From assembly GCA_900771365.1 (NCBI GenBank), contig CAAGNU010000325.1, forward strand, positions 1-13,654: DNA of 13,654 bases, in the 5' to 3' direction. A program made the translations under genes and the position numbers. Each line of letters opens with the position of its first letter. Position 1 is the first letter of the stretch. Source of the stretch: Bacteroidales bacterium. GTDB lineage: Bacteria > Bacteroidota > Bacteroidia > Bacteroidales > P3. Below the pieces are notes generated by a model, which was not told the DNA's origin, made no database searches, and worked only from the letters and a program-made list of their open reading frames with translations. Of this stretch, positions 1-7,999 are shown piece by piece.

Positions 1-95
1 CCGTGAATTAAACGCGAATTTCCGTAAATTACTATCAAGCAACGAATTAATTCACGTTAATTCTCGTGCAATTTATGGTAATTCACGTTATATAA
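1..95. repeat. Degenerate AATTCACG/CGTGAATT repeat tract
   Basis: Short related words recur on both strands: cgtgaatta at 3, cgcgaattt at 13, cgtaaatta at 23, then cgaattaattcacg, aattctcg and aattcacg up to about 88. They are too diverged to give a clean period. Such AT-rich words are common between genes in Bacteroidales, and no function is known to me. A related word (aattcgtgaat) recurs at 187-197. There is no reading frame of interest. Confidence 0.5.
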
Positions 96-108
96 ATCTC
101 ATTTTGTG

Positions 109-330
109 TCAATTTTAGAAGTTGCCATAAATTATCGTGATATGCGGACTTACTCAGGATGCCACGGGCATTCTTCACATGAAAAAAATTCGTGAATAAT
201 TCATATGAAGAAAGTCCAGCGGACTTTCGATAGCGGAGCAAGAGCGAGGTTCAGTGAACCTCGTGACAAGTATCGTGTAAAAAAATTTATTATCATTAAT
301 TTTCTTGAATTTATAGAAGTTGCCTATAAG
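109..330. repeat. Imperfect direct repeat containing 'tagaagttgcc' flanking hairpin DNA
   Basis: The word tagaagttgcc, in an AT-rich setting (aatttta- and aatttata-), occurs at 114-124 and again at 315-325, about 200 bp apart. The DNA between the copies holds three hairpins. This is compatible with a small element bounded by direct repeats, but the repeat is short and could be chance in AT-rich DNA. Confidence 0.3.
156..275. repeat. Array of three 19-nt triloop hairpins
   Basis: Three inverted repeats have the same design, an 8-bp stem and a 3-nt loop beginning with A. They are AGGATGCC-ACG-GGCATTCT at 156-174 (one G-T pair), GAAAGTCC-AGC-GGACTTTC at 210-228 and CGAGGTTC-AGT-GAACCTCG at 245-263. 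A longer imperfect inverted repeat (cttcacatga at 173-182, tcatatgaag at 201-210) joins the first two. CGATA at 228-232 can pair with TATCG at 271-275 around the third. None is followed by a T-run on either strand, so these are not ordinary intrinsic terminators, although they lie downstream of the minus-strand gene ending at 367. Confidence 0.6.
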
Positions 331-366
331 GGCTATATATTATGGAAGGGATAGGACTGCTATGGG

Positions 367-2301
367 TTAAGGGATTGAGAGTTTGATGGCGGGGAGGGTG
401 CCGAAACGGACGAGGTAGAGGCCGCGCGGAAGCACGGGGGTGAGCAGGGGAGCCGCTGAGGTGGTACGGCTACGGAAGAGGACTTGTCCGAGGGTGTTGC
501 AGACCTGCACGGGAAGGGGCTGGGAGGATTGGAGGCATATCCGGTCGTGATGGAGGTAGGCATGACATGAGGGCTGCTCGACCTCGGGCAGGGCAAGGAG
601 GGCATGAGCGCCGAAGCAGGGACGCAGCATGAGCGCACCTCGGAGGATGGATGTCTGCCAATCGGCAGCAGTGCGATATAGGATATTGGCGGAGGCGTCG
701 CAGTTGCGGTCGAAACCGAGGTTGATGTAGTCGTTCGAGGTCTGTTCAAGCCCTACATAGATGGTACCCGAGCAGAGGAGTGCGGAGTCGAGGGTGTAGC
801 GGACAAAGCGGTTGAAGCCTTCGAAACGTGGGGAACGGCGGGCCTGGTCGCGATAGAGGAGGTTGCCAGGGTGGCCACCCGCATCGTCCCAGACAGAGAT
901 GTAGAAACGGATGTCCTCGTTCTGGTTCTTATAGGTGCGGTTGAAATAGAGGTCGAGGGCGGTGAGGGTGTCCTCTACATTGAGGTCGAAACGGCAGGCG
1001 AGCTTGACCGTGGCGCTTGTGGAGGTGATGCCGTAGCCGTTTTCGGCTGTGCCGTCATCGTAGGCGTAGTAGTCGGAAAAATGCTGGAGGAAAGAGATGG
1101 TGTCGTTAGTCGGATGGGGGTCGCCGCTCACACCTTCGCGCACATGATGACGGATGAGGAAATCAGCCGGGGCTTCTCCTAACGGAGGGAAGGCGAAGGC
1201 GACAGCCGGACGAGCATGGGCTGCGGAGGACTGATAAGCGAAAGCGTTCCAATAGACTGGGGCGTTCTCATGGCCGCCATCGTAGGCATAGAGCTCGTTG
1301 CCTTGGGCATCATAGACGGTGTAGCCATACTCGGTGGCCAACTCCTCGGAAAAACGGTTGGTGATAACGAGGGCGAGAGAGTCTGCCATCTCGGCAGCCG
1401 TGTACTGGCGAGCAGGCATGGCCTGATAGCGGCGAAGCATGGAGGGCGCAGGGGAGACAAAGGCAACATCGCGTGCGGTGCTGTCGCCATGACGACGGCC
1501 TGCATCCAAAAGGAGGTAGTCGAGATTCCATTGATCGGAATTGGATAGGAGTCCTTTCTTGTTGTTGATGTCAAGACTGCAATAGTTGCGGAAGCGGAAG
1601 CGGAACTGGGATGAGAAATACTGGGGGTCGTCGATGAGGATTTCCTGAAACTGCCAGTAAGAGCCTGTACGTGCGAAAAGCGTGTCGGCTGAGAGTCCTG
1701 AGACCGACCAGACGGGATGCCAGGAGGTATCAGCAGGGCTGAAGAACTCAAGTATCAGCGAGTCCTGCGACTCAGGGACATCACCCACACGCTCCCACAT
1801 GTTGCCATAACCTCCCCCTGGGAGGTAGAAGAAAGAGAGGTAGAGGGAGTCGGCGGGGGTGAGCTGGCGGGGATAGGGGGAGAAGGCGGAGTCGAGCCGC
1901 ACAGTCATGGAGAGGAGCGTATCGGCAGAATAGAGCTGACCCATCTCGGAGGCATAGAGGCGGCCTTGCGCATCAAAACCATCGAGCGTGGCCATGCCTA
2001 ATGTGGGAGGCAGGGGGGCATAGCCCTGATTGACGAGGGAGCCACCCAAGAGCCATTGTTGCTGGGAACGCTGGGGGCTGGAGAAGTCGTCGAAGAAAGG
2101 GACAGAGAATACGGCCTCGCTCTTGGCTGACGGCTGAAGGGGATGGCTCAACGGCAGGAGGGTCTCTTGCGCCATAGAGAGACAGGATGAGAGCAAGAGG
2201 AAGAGGAGAGCCGTGTTGCGGATTGAGCGTCGCAAACTGGGGCGAGCCACGCATGGCACACGAGAATTGATGATTGAGCGGGATTCGTATTGGGTATTCA
2301 T
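367..2301 (-). CDS. Secreted protein with T9SS type A C-terminal sorting domain
   Basis: This 644-residue protein probably crosses the inner membrane by Sec and then the outer membrane by the type IX system. The hydrophobic segment is at about residues 29-44 (ALLFLLLSSCLSMAQ), with likely cleavage after Ala-Gln; an LSSC motif could also be read as a lipobox. The middle resembles the jelly-roll modules of Bacteroidetes cargo (FFDDFS near 70 and an AYDDGTAENGYG motif in the second half). I see no catalytic motif. The last ~75 residues form the sorting domain (LPVQVCNTLGQ, then LPRGLYLVRFG and a KLSIP end) and resemble the tail of the M6 protease upstream. The start is uncertain: the first ~22 codons include low-complexity spacer-like DNA ('caatcatcaattctc'). 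A TTG at residue 23 (2235) or a GTG at residue 15 (2259) would put the signal peptide at the N-terminus. The function is unknown. It lies last in the minus-strand block, 141 nt after the PASTA gene. Confidence 0.85.
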   Translation of the reverse strand: MNTQYESRSIINSRVPCVARPSLRRSIRNTALLFLLLSSCLSMAQETLLPLSHPLQPSAKSEAVFSVPFFDDFSSPQRSQQQWLLGGSLVNQGYAPLPPTLGMATLDGFDAQGRLYASEMGQLYSADTLLSMTVRLDSAFSPYPRQLTPADSLYLSFFYLPGGGYGNMWERVGDVPESQDSLILEFFSPADTSWHPVWSVSGLSADTLFARTGSYWQFQEILIDDPQYFSSQFRFRFRNYCSLDINNKKGLLSNSDQWNLDYLLLDAGRRHGDSTARDVAFVSPAPSMLRRYQAMPARQYTAAEMADSLALVITNRFSEELATEYGYTVYDAQGNELYAYDGGHENAPVYWNAFAYQSSAAHARPAVAFAFPPLGEAPADFLIRHHVREGVSGDPHPTNDTISFLQHFSDYYAYDDGTAENGYGITSTSATVKLACRFDLNVEDTLTALDLYFNRTYKNQNEDIRFYISVWDDAGGHPGNLLYRDQARRSPRFEGFNRFVRYTLDSALLCSGTIYVGLEQTSNDYINLGFDRNCDASANILYRTAADWQTSILRGALMLRPCFGAHALLALPEVEQPSCHAYLHHDRICLQSSQPLPVQVCNTLGQVLFRSRTTSAAPLLTPVLPRGLYLVRFGTLPAIKLSIP

Positions 2302-2365
2302 GTGTTAAGAGTTAAGCGTCGGGCGGGATTCGTCTTTGAATTGATAATTGGATGGGAACAGTCGG

Positions 2366-2391
2366 CTAAGTTTCCATGATAGGGAACTTAG
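2366..2391. repeat. Inverted repeat between the PASTA gene and the T9SS cargo gene
   Basis: CTAAGTTTCC at 2366-2375 pairs with GGGAACTTAG at 2382-2391 over a 6-nt loop, giving ten pairs including one G-T. No T-run follows on the minus strand, so a classic terminator is unlikely. It could be an attenuator, a protein site or a processing stem in the operon transcript. Confidence 0.45.
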
Positions 2392-2413
2392 GCATTCTCG
2401 GTTTTATTTGTCA

Positions 2414-2437
2414 ATTCACATTTCACCATTCACATTT
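2414..2437. repeat. 10-bp direct repeat 'attcacattt', period 14
   Basis: The word attcacattt occurs at 2414-2423 and 2428-2437, just beyond the stop codon of the PASTA gene. It is the low-complexity spacer type often seen between Bacteroidales genes. It has no coding content. Confidence 0.5.
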
Positions 2438-2442
2438 GATGT

Positions 2443-3342
2443 CTACCAATCCCAACCATCATCGAAGCCTGGCTCGTAGTCGGTAGAATAGGTTTCGTCT
2501 TCGTACTCTTCATCGTCCCAGAGGTCGTTTTCGAAAATCTTAGAGGAGTCGACTTCGAAGTTACTGATAATACGTTCGATATCGGCCTCGGTAGCATCGC
2601 AGTACCAGACATTCACGTAAGTACCTAATGGGTATCGGGTTACGCCTGTATAGTCAGGATCGAGACGGTAGCAGACAGCCTTGCTGCGATTGGTAACACC
2701 CTCGTAGTGTTCCTCGCCCACATTGAGCGAAGCGGAGAGGATGCCACGACGGGCCTTGGAGACGACCTGCCCAATAACGAAGGGCACGCGGGTGCCTTTG
2801 CTGCCTTCGCCACGGCCCACGGTGAGGTCGACCACAGCACCTGACGACATGGTTTCGCCAGCATAAACAAGGCTGCCTTTGCAGGAGCTTTCGAGGACGA
2901 CGTTGCGATAGGGGCTGTCGACAAAGCGGAGGCGACCACAACGGAGGCCAGCAGCCTCAAGGGAGGATACCGCACTACGGACAGTCATGTTGGTGAGCTC
3001 GGGGAGGATGACATCAGCGGGAGCAAAGGCTGAGACGGTGATGTATACCTTACGATGGCTCTTGACCATGGTGCCTGGATCTGGGTCCTGATGAAGGACT
3101 ATGCCGCCTTCCTTACCTTCAAAAAAGGCCGAGTCGATAATGACATACTTGAAATGGTGGGGGTTGTCGTCCTTAATCTGCTCGAGAGGGAGATCACGGA
3201 AGTCGGGCAGCTCGTACTCCTTGCCCTGCCGGGCGACAATCTTGATGAACAAGAAAGCGAGGAGGAGGATGACAAAAGAGACTGCAAGCATGATGAGGAG
3301 ATGCTTGAGGATGGGGTGCTTTGTGAAAAATTCTTTGTTCAT
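2443..3342 (-). CDS. Membrane-anchored PASTA-domain protein
   Basis: The 299-residue protein has a short cytoplasmic N-terminus, one transmembrane helix at about residues 13-36, and three successive PASTA-type modules outside the membrane. The modules lie at roughly 43-105 (ELPDFRDLPLEQ to VYITVSA), 112-176 (LPELTNMTVRSAV to VDLTVG) and 186-248 (VPFVIGQVVSKA to VNVWYC). PASTA modules in other bacteria bind peptidoglycan fragments or beta-lactams. This Bacteroidota form lacks a kinase or transpeptidase domain, so a wall-binding or scaffold role is inference only. The last ~35 residues are a very acidic tail (WDDEEYEDE) rich in Asp, Glu and Tyr. The ATG at 3342 begins MNKEFF just before the membrane helix. 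It lies 68 nt after miaB and is probably co-transcribed with it. Confidence 0.88.
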   Translation of the reverse strand: MNKEFFTKHPILKHLLIMLAVSFVILLLAFLFIKIVARQGKEYELPDFRDLPLEQIKDDNPHHFKYVIIDSAFFEGKEGGIVLHQDPDPGTMVKSHRKVYITVSAFAPADVILPELTNMTVRSAVSSLEAAGLRCGRLRFVDSPYRNVVLESSCKGSLVYAGETMSSGAVVDLTVGRGEGSKGTRVPFVIGQVVSKARRGILSASLNVGEEHYEGVTNRSKAVCYRLDPDYTGVTRYPLGTYVNVWYCDATEADIERIISNFEVDSSKIFENDLWDDEEYEDETYSTDYEPGFDDGWDW

Positions 3343-3410
3343 ATCCGTAATAACGTAACGAGGTGATATTTATTTTAATTTGCGGAGCTATTTTACCTTC
3401 GGCGATATTG

Positions 3411-4790
3411 CTATTGCTCGGCAGACTCCGAGCAAGCCCGGCTACCGCACTCTCTATTGCATTGTTCTTCAGCGAGCTGACCGATGAGGGTTGCGGCAGT
3501 ACAATCCATAACCTTAACGAAGACATACTGCCCCGGCTGAACATCATGGCGGTCGAAAACGATGACTTTGTTCTGGCTGTTGCGGCCAAAGAGCTGCTCC
3601 TGGCTGCGATGCGAGGTTCCTTCGACCAACACCTGATAGGTGCGGCCAATCTCCTGCTTGTTGTTCTCAAGAGCTATCTGGCCTTGGAGGGCTATGATTT
3701 CCTCAAGGCGGCGTGTCTTCTCGGATTCGGGGACATCGTCCTGCAAGTGTTTTTCGGCGTATGTGTTAGGACGCATGGAGAACTTGAACATAAAGGCATA
3801 GTCGTAACGGACCTTGCGGAACATCTCCAATGTCATCTGATGCTCCTCTTCGGTCTCTGTGCAGAAACCTGCAATCACATCTGTAGTGATTGAGCAGTCA
3901 GGCATATAGCGACGAATGGCCGCGATACGGTCGAGGTACCAAGCGGAGTCGTAGTGGCGGTTCATGAGCTTGAGCATCCTATCGCTGCCGCTCTGGACGG
4001 GGAGGTGAATACATTTGCAGATATTGTCGTAGGACGCCATAACCTCAAGAAGTTTATCGCTAAGGTCCTTGGGGTGCGACGTGGCGAAGCGGACGCGCAG
4101 GAGCGGGCTGACTTCGGCAACACGGCGCATGAGTTCGGGGAAGCCAACCTCATCGGAGCCGTCCTTCCAACGATATGAGTTGACGTTCTGGCCGAGGAGT
4201 GTGACCTCCTTGTAGCCTTGCTGGAAGAGGGTGCGTGCCTCCTCTACGATGGTGCGGGGGTCGCGGCTGCGCTCACGTCCGCGAGTGTAGGGGACGACGC
4301 AGTAGGCACAGTAGTTCTGACAGCCGCGCATGATGGAGATATATGCCGAGATGCCGTTTGAAGCGAAACGGACAGGCTCGATATCGGAATAGGTCTCGGT
4401 GGTGCTGAGTTCTGTCTCGGCAGCCTTGACGCCAGCCTGGCGGACCTGCTCAAGTATGGACGGCAAGCGGCGATACGCATCGGGACCGACAACAAAACTG
4501 ACATTCTCTTCCTCCACCATCAGCTGGCTCTGCAGCCGCTCGGCCATACAGCCGAGGATGCCGATACGAAGATGCGGGCGACGTTGCTGGAGTGCGCGAA
4601 GCTCGCGGAGGCGCTTGCGGATGCGCTGCTCCGCGTTGTCGCGAATAGCGCAGGTGTTGATGAGGATGAAGTCGGCCTCCTGAATATCGCAGACAACACT
4701 GTGGCCCTCTTTCTGAAGGAGGGAGGCAACGATTTCGCTGTCGGCGAAGTTCATCTGGCAGCCGTATGTTTCTATGAATATGGTGCTCAC
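3411..4790 (-). CDS. miaB: tRNA-2-methylthio-N6-dimethylallyladenosine synthase MiaB
   Basis: MiaB is a radical SAM methylthiotransferase. It converts i6A37 to ms2i6A37 in tRNAs reading UNN codons, using two [4Fe-4S] clusters. The 459-residue product has the N-terminal UPF0004 domain with cluster cysteines C11 (YGCQMN), C47 (NTCAIRDNAEQR) and C81 (LGCMAER). The radical SAM cluster is C157-x3-C161-x2-C164 (RGCQNYCAYCVVPYTRGRERSR). A C-terminal TRAM domain spans about 376-440. The NTCAIRDNAEQR motif and the overall length favour MiaB over RimO or MtaB. The ATG at 4790 places YGCQMN at the usual distance from the start. The last ~18 residues (from EEQCNREC to SESAEQ) look non-conserved and are partly encoded by a perfect inverted repeat. 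Confidence 0.96.
   Translation of the reverse strand: MSTIFIETYGCQMNFADSEIVASLLQKEGHSVVCDIQEADFILINTCAIRDNAEQRIRKRLRELRALQQRRPHLRIGILGCMAERLQSQLMVEEENVSFVVGPDAYRRLPSILEQVRQAGVKAAETELSTTETYSDIEPVRFASNGISAYISIMRGCQNYCAYCVVPYTRGRERSRDPRTIVEEARTLFQQGYKEVTLLGQNVNSYRWKDGSDEVGFPELMRRVAEVSPLLRVRFATSHPKDLSDKLLEVMASYDNICKCIHLPVQSGSDRMLKLMNRHYDSAWYLDRIAAIRRYMPDCSITTDVIAGFCTETEEEHQMTLEMFRKVRYDYAFMFKFSMRPNTYAEKHLQDDVPESEKTRRLEEIIALQGQIALENNKQEIGRTYQVLVEGTSHRSQEQLFGRNSQNKVIVFDRHDVQPGQYVFVKVMDCTAATLIGQLAEEQCNRECGSRACSESAEQ
3414..3435. repeat. Perfect 8-bp inverted repeat at the 3' end of miaB
   Basis: TTGCTCGG (3414-3421) and CCGAGCAA (3428-3435) are perfect inverted repeats around a 6-nt loop. They encode the last residues of MiaB, immediately before the TAG stop. 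No T-run follows. The words CGAGCAA and GAGTCT/AGACTC are shared with the hairpin pair inside the NlpC/P60 gene at 12892-12922, suggesting a common repeat family. Confidence 0.5.
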
Positions 4791-4837
4791 TATTTGTAGT
4801 TTATATTTGTAGTTCTAATAATTGAAATGTATCGGAA

Positions 4838-7800
4838 TTAATTTTCGATGATGGCCACCTTCTGTGCAGGGGCGTTACCAACACGGACCAAATACAGACC
4901 TGGACGCAGAGGCTGGGATAGGACTTTGGACTGCGTGGCCGCCAGGCGGCACACGGGCTGACCCAGGGTGTTGAAGATGACTACGGGGAGGCTTCCGCTC
5001 TGCTCAACGGCGATACGGTTTCCTTGGGCATAGATGAGGAAGGCGGAGGCATCCACGTCGGAGATAGACTGCGGGGGCTCCTCGTGATAGACATCGAAGA
5101 AGGCCGTCAGCGAGACATCCTCTGTGAGGGTGAGGGTTCTGGGGTTGGAGACCACATCATCGGACCAGCGTACAAAGATGTAGCCATCGAGAGCTGCAGC
5201 ACCAAACTGCACAACCGTGCCGTAGGGGAAGGTGCCTCGTCCGCCAACAAAGCCCTGGCTGGGGTTGTCTGTGTAGAGAGTGATGGTGTGATATGTGGTG
5301 GTATCCAGTTCCCAAGGGATTGCAACCGGGATATATACCGTGTCAAACCCATTGGGGATAAAAATGGTGTCGTGGATGGTGGTGTGGAAGGTGCCATGAA
5401 TGGTTGTCCAGATGGTGTCGTGGGCTGTGAGCCAGACGGTGTCGTGGGTGGTAATCCAGATGGTGTCGCGAAGATAGATGGTGTCGTGGACATAGATGGT
5501 GGTCTTAGCGGCATCCGGGCGCGAGAAGAAGGCGATATAAAGCATATCATGCTCGACCTGTATCGTATGCGGGTTCTCGGTAGCCCCATCGGACCACATA
5601 TCGAACTGATACCCCCTTCTGGGCAAGGCGGTCATTTCCAGCATAGTTCCCACGGGGTAGCTGCCGCCTCCGGCTGTGTAGCCCTTGTCGGTATCGTTGG
5701 ACATAAGGGAGATCTCGGCGTATGAATGCGTGACGGGAACGGTGTCGTAGACCTCGTATGTGATGGTATCGTGCTGAGTAAAATAAACGGTATCGCTCAC
5801 ATAATGGTAGATGGTGTCATACTCATAACGCGTGAGTGTGTCGTGGATGAAAGTCGTGAGAGTGTCGAAGACCGTGCGGGACAGGGTGTCGTGAATGGTG
5901 ATATATGTAGTGTCGTGAACCATATCGGACTGCAGAGTGTCGCGGAGGGCAATATCATCAACATATAGATAATATTGATAATCAGAAGAATAATCAATAG
6001 CCACATACTTAGCACCATAAGGAATCAAAACATCACAGCACTGATAGGAGGTATTTGTAACATGCTGTGTGCATATTGTCTGGGTAAAATCGGAAGGTGC
6101 CTTACCTGTTGTGGAATATCTCACAGAAAAATCCTCAGAGCCATACTGGTAGGCCTTATAGTAGAACTTGAGATGGAGCGGATTGGCGGCCTGCAGCTTG
6201 GGAGAGATGAGATACTGATGGTAGTTGCTGGCACTGCTGTAACTGCTGAAGACAAAGGAGCAGTTGCCTGAATGAGGCATCGTTTCCGAGTTGTCAACCA
6301 CGCCGGCACGGCCTGCATTGGCCGTATTCATACTCTGAAACTCCCAGCATCCAATAGTGCCATCTTCAAACCCTTGCGTGTGGGGGAACTCCGAAAGCGG
6401 AGCGCAAACTTCACGGCCATGAGGACTATAGGTGAAGATAACGGCGCTATTGTCGCTATTCAGGTGAATATTGGTGAGGCTGAATGAGGTGTCGGGTGTG
6501 CCATTAGAGAGGTACGGATGGGGGTCGGACAGGGCGTTAAAGGTGGTGCGGACGCCTGTTCCAAAAGCGGCTTGCGCAGGGTTGCCGTTTGTGGTATCAT
6601 CACTGCTACCCGGGCGGAAGAGCCACAGCTGGTGGGGCGTGGACGAATTGTCGAAATTCTGGTTGTTGGCATCCGGGCTGCTGTTATAGCGCCATACGAG
6701 CAAGCCACGTCCTGGGATGGAGGAGTCGAAGGTGTCGCTCGTGTTGCGATATTCGAGGATGTACCATTGATTGGGATTGGAGGACTGGATAGCGTAGGCC
6801 GTGTTGGGTCCGGAGAGGTTGGAATGGAGGGTGTAGGTGCCCGAATCGGTGATTTCGGGGATGCTGTCGAACCAGTTGAGATATGCCAGCTTGAAAAAGA
6901 CGTTGGTCTGCTGTGGCGGGGTCTGGTTCTGCTCCATGAGGTCCCAGGAGCCTGCGGCCGTGATGTTGTCGTAATTCTCGTAGTGGTAGAGGTCGGGGCA
7001 GCCGAGGGTGTGGGTCATCTCGTGGCAGAAAGTGCTCACGCTGAAATAATGGTCGCCCGATCCTGCAAGCTGGAAGTTGAAGGTCCAGACCTGCTTGCCG
7101 TTGATGGTAACCGTGCGGTCATACAACGACCACTTATGCGGCCATAGGAGGTCGCTCCATCCTGTGAACGAGCCACTTGCCACGAAGCAGATATTGTCCA
7201 CATAGCCATCGTTGTCCATATCTAAATTGACAGAGCTGGGCACGGGGCTGTTGGTGTTCACCCAGTTCACAGCATTTTGCAGCAGGGAAAACTCACGGAT
7301 TCTGCGATCATCATCGTCCACGTAGCCCGAAAGGTTGGTCGCGCTATACGGCATATAGTACGAGCGGGGATGGCTGTCCTGATACGACATTATCGTGCTG
7401 CCCGAAGGGGCGGGATAGAAATGCGTTGGCACATGAATCTTGTTGTAGCTGGTAGCCTTGAAATAGTTATACATCGAAACAGCACCCGAGGCGCTGTCGT
7501 TAAACATACCGTTCACCGTGCTAAATGGAATCGAGGTGCAAGAGGTCTCGTCCGAGAAGCGGAGAAAGATGACAATATTGTTCAGGGTGCCATGATTGGA
7601 CCCGCTTGTCTTCGGCGTGGCTGGGCGCAGCGATTCCGGCACCTCCCAGAGTTTGTGGAGGCGTGCCAGCTCCTTAGCGTCAGGCTTGAGGTTGGGGACG
7701 AGGCCAGCGGCTGCGGGGTCGTCCTTCCCAGGCACCCATTGCGTGGGCTGCAGCAGTCCGTCCGACACGGTGGCGTAGACATATTCGCCAGTCTCGATGT

Positions 7801-7981
7801 TTTGAACGATGGTGAAGCCAGCGGCATCATGCAGACGATGGAAAAACTCATCGCCCGAAACAAAACAATGCAGCGTATCGCCCTTGGGCTGGATACGGCA
7901 GACGGCCATGTTTTTCACAGGTGCAGCCCAAGAAACTGCCACCAACATGCTGAGCACTAATGCAAGTAGAATCTTCCTCAT
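4838..7981 (-). CDS. M6 family metalloprotease, T9SS cargo, with DT-octapeptide and InlB-type repeats
   Basis: The 1047-residue protein is a secreted zinc metalloprotease of the InhA-like M6 family. It has a signal peptide (about 1-19, ending SWAA) and a propeptide-like region (GDEFFHRLHDAAGFTIVQ at 43-60). The catalytic domain spans about 130-520 and contains HEMTHTLGCPD at 320-330, where H320, E321 and H324 form the HExxH zinc site. A jelly-roll, choice-of-anchor-type domain follows at about 527-680. The distal stalk alternates: octapeptide xDT repeats (689-752), an InlB B-repeat-like module (753-820), more xDT repeats (832-886), and a second B-repeat-like module (898-965, GRGTFPYGTVV). The last ~70 residues are a T9SS type A sorting domain (NTLGQPV, LRPGLYLVRVG, KVAII). 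Surface attachment or release after sorting is expected from the family; the substrate is unknown. The start is 18 nt after the plug gene's stop, which strongly suggests one transcript. Confidence 0.93.
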   Translation of the reverse strand: MRKILLALVLSMLVAVSWAAPVKNMAVCRIQPKGDTLHCFVSGDEFFHRLHDAAGFTIVQNIETGEYVYATVSDGLLQPTQWVPGKDDPAAAGLVPNLKPDAKELARLHKLWEVPESLRPATPKTSGSNHGTLNNIVIFLRFSDETSCTSIPFSTVNGMFNDSASGAVSMYNYFKATSYNKIHVPTHFYPAPSGSTIMSYQDSHPRSYYMPYSATNLSGYVDDDDRRIREFSLLQNAVNWVNTNSPVPSSVNLDMDNDGYVDNICFVASGSFTGWSDLLWPHKWSLYDRTVTINGKQVWTFNFQLAGSGDHYFSVSTFCHEMTHTLGCPDLYHYENYDNITAAGSWDLMEQNQTPPQQTNVFFKLAYLNWFDSIPEITDSGTYTLHSNLSGPNTAYAIQSSNPNQWYILEYRNTSDTFDSSIPGRGLLVWRYNSSPDANNQNFDNSSTPHQLWLFRPGSSDDTTNGNPAQAAFGTGVRTTFNALSDPHPYLSNGTPDTSFSLTNIHLNSDNSAVIFTYSPHGREVCAPLSEFPHTQGFEDGTIGCWEFQSMNTANAGRAGVVDNSETMPHSGNCSFVFSSYSSASNYHQYLISPKLQAANPLHLKFYYKAYQYGSEDFSVRYSTTGKAPSDFTQTICTQHVTNTSYQCCDVLIPYGAKYVAIDYSSDYQYYLYVDDIALRDTLQSDMVHDTTYITIHDTLSRTVFDTLTTFIHDTLTRYEYDTIYHYVSDTVYFTQHDTITYEVYDTVPVTHSYAEISLMSNDTDKGYTAGGGSYPVGTMLEMTALPRRGYQFDMWSDGATENPHTIQVEHDMLYIAFFSRPDAAKTTIYVHDTIYLRDTIWITTHDTVWLTAHDTIWTTIHGTFHTTIHDTIFIPNGFDTVYIPVAIPWELDTTTYHTITLYTDNPSQGFVGGRGTFPYGTVVQFGAAALDGYIFVRWSDDVVSNPRTLTLTEDVSLTAFFDVYHEEPPQSISDVDASAFLIYAQGNRIAVEQSGSLPVVIFNTLGQPVCRLAATQSKVLSQPLRPGLYLVRVGNAPAQKVAIIEN
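5324..5488 (-). repeat. Second block of xDT octapeptide repeats in the M6 protease
   Basis: This DNA encodes residues 832-886, about seven units: HDTIYL, RDTIWITT, HDTVWLTA, HDTIWTTI, HGTFHTTI, HDTIFIPNG and FDTVYIPV. The period is 8 residues apart from a 6-residue first unit and a 9-residue unit. One unit has Gly instead of Asp. On the plus strand it shows as recurring 'atggtgtcgtg' words. Confidence 0.85.
5726..5917 (-). repeat. First block of eight xDT octapeptide repeats in the M6 protease
   Basis: Residues 689-752 are exactly eight 8-residue units: HDTTYITI, HDTLSRTV, FDTLTTFI, HDTLTRYE, YDTIYHYV, SDTVYFTQ, HDTITYEV and YDTVPVTH. Asp-Thr is invariant at positions 2-3 and aliphatic or aromatic residues follow. 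The pattern suggests an extended beta-strand stalk. Similar HDTI strings occur as linkers in other Bacteroidota surface proteins. Confidence 0.88.
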
Positions 7982-7999
7982 AGCTATTTTATATCTAAG

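Noticed and set aside
5324..5488. Possible CRISPR-like repeats in the 'atggtgtcgtg' region
   Set aside because: The repeat is the codon pattern of the xDT octapeptides in an intact frame. There are no uniform spacers and no cas genes.
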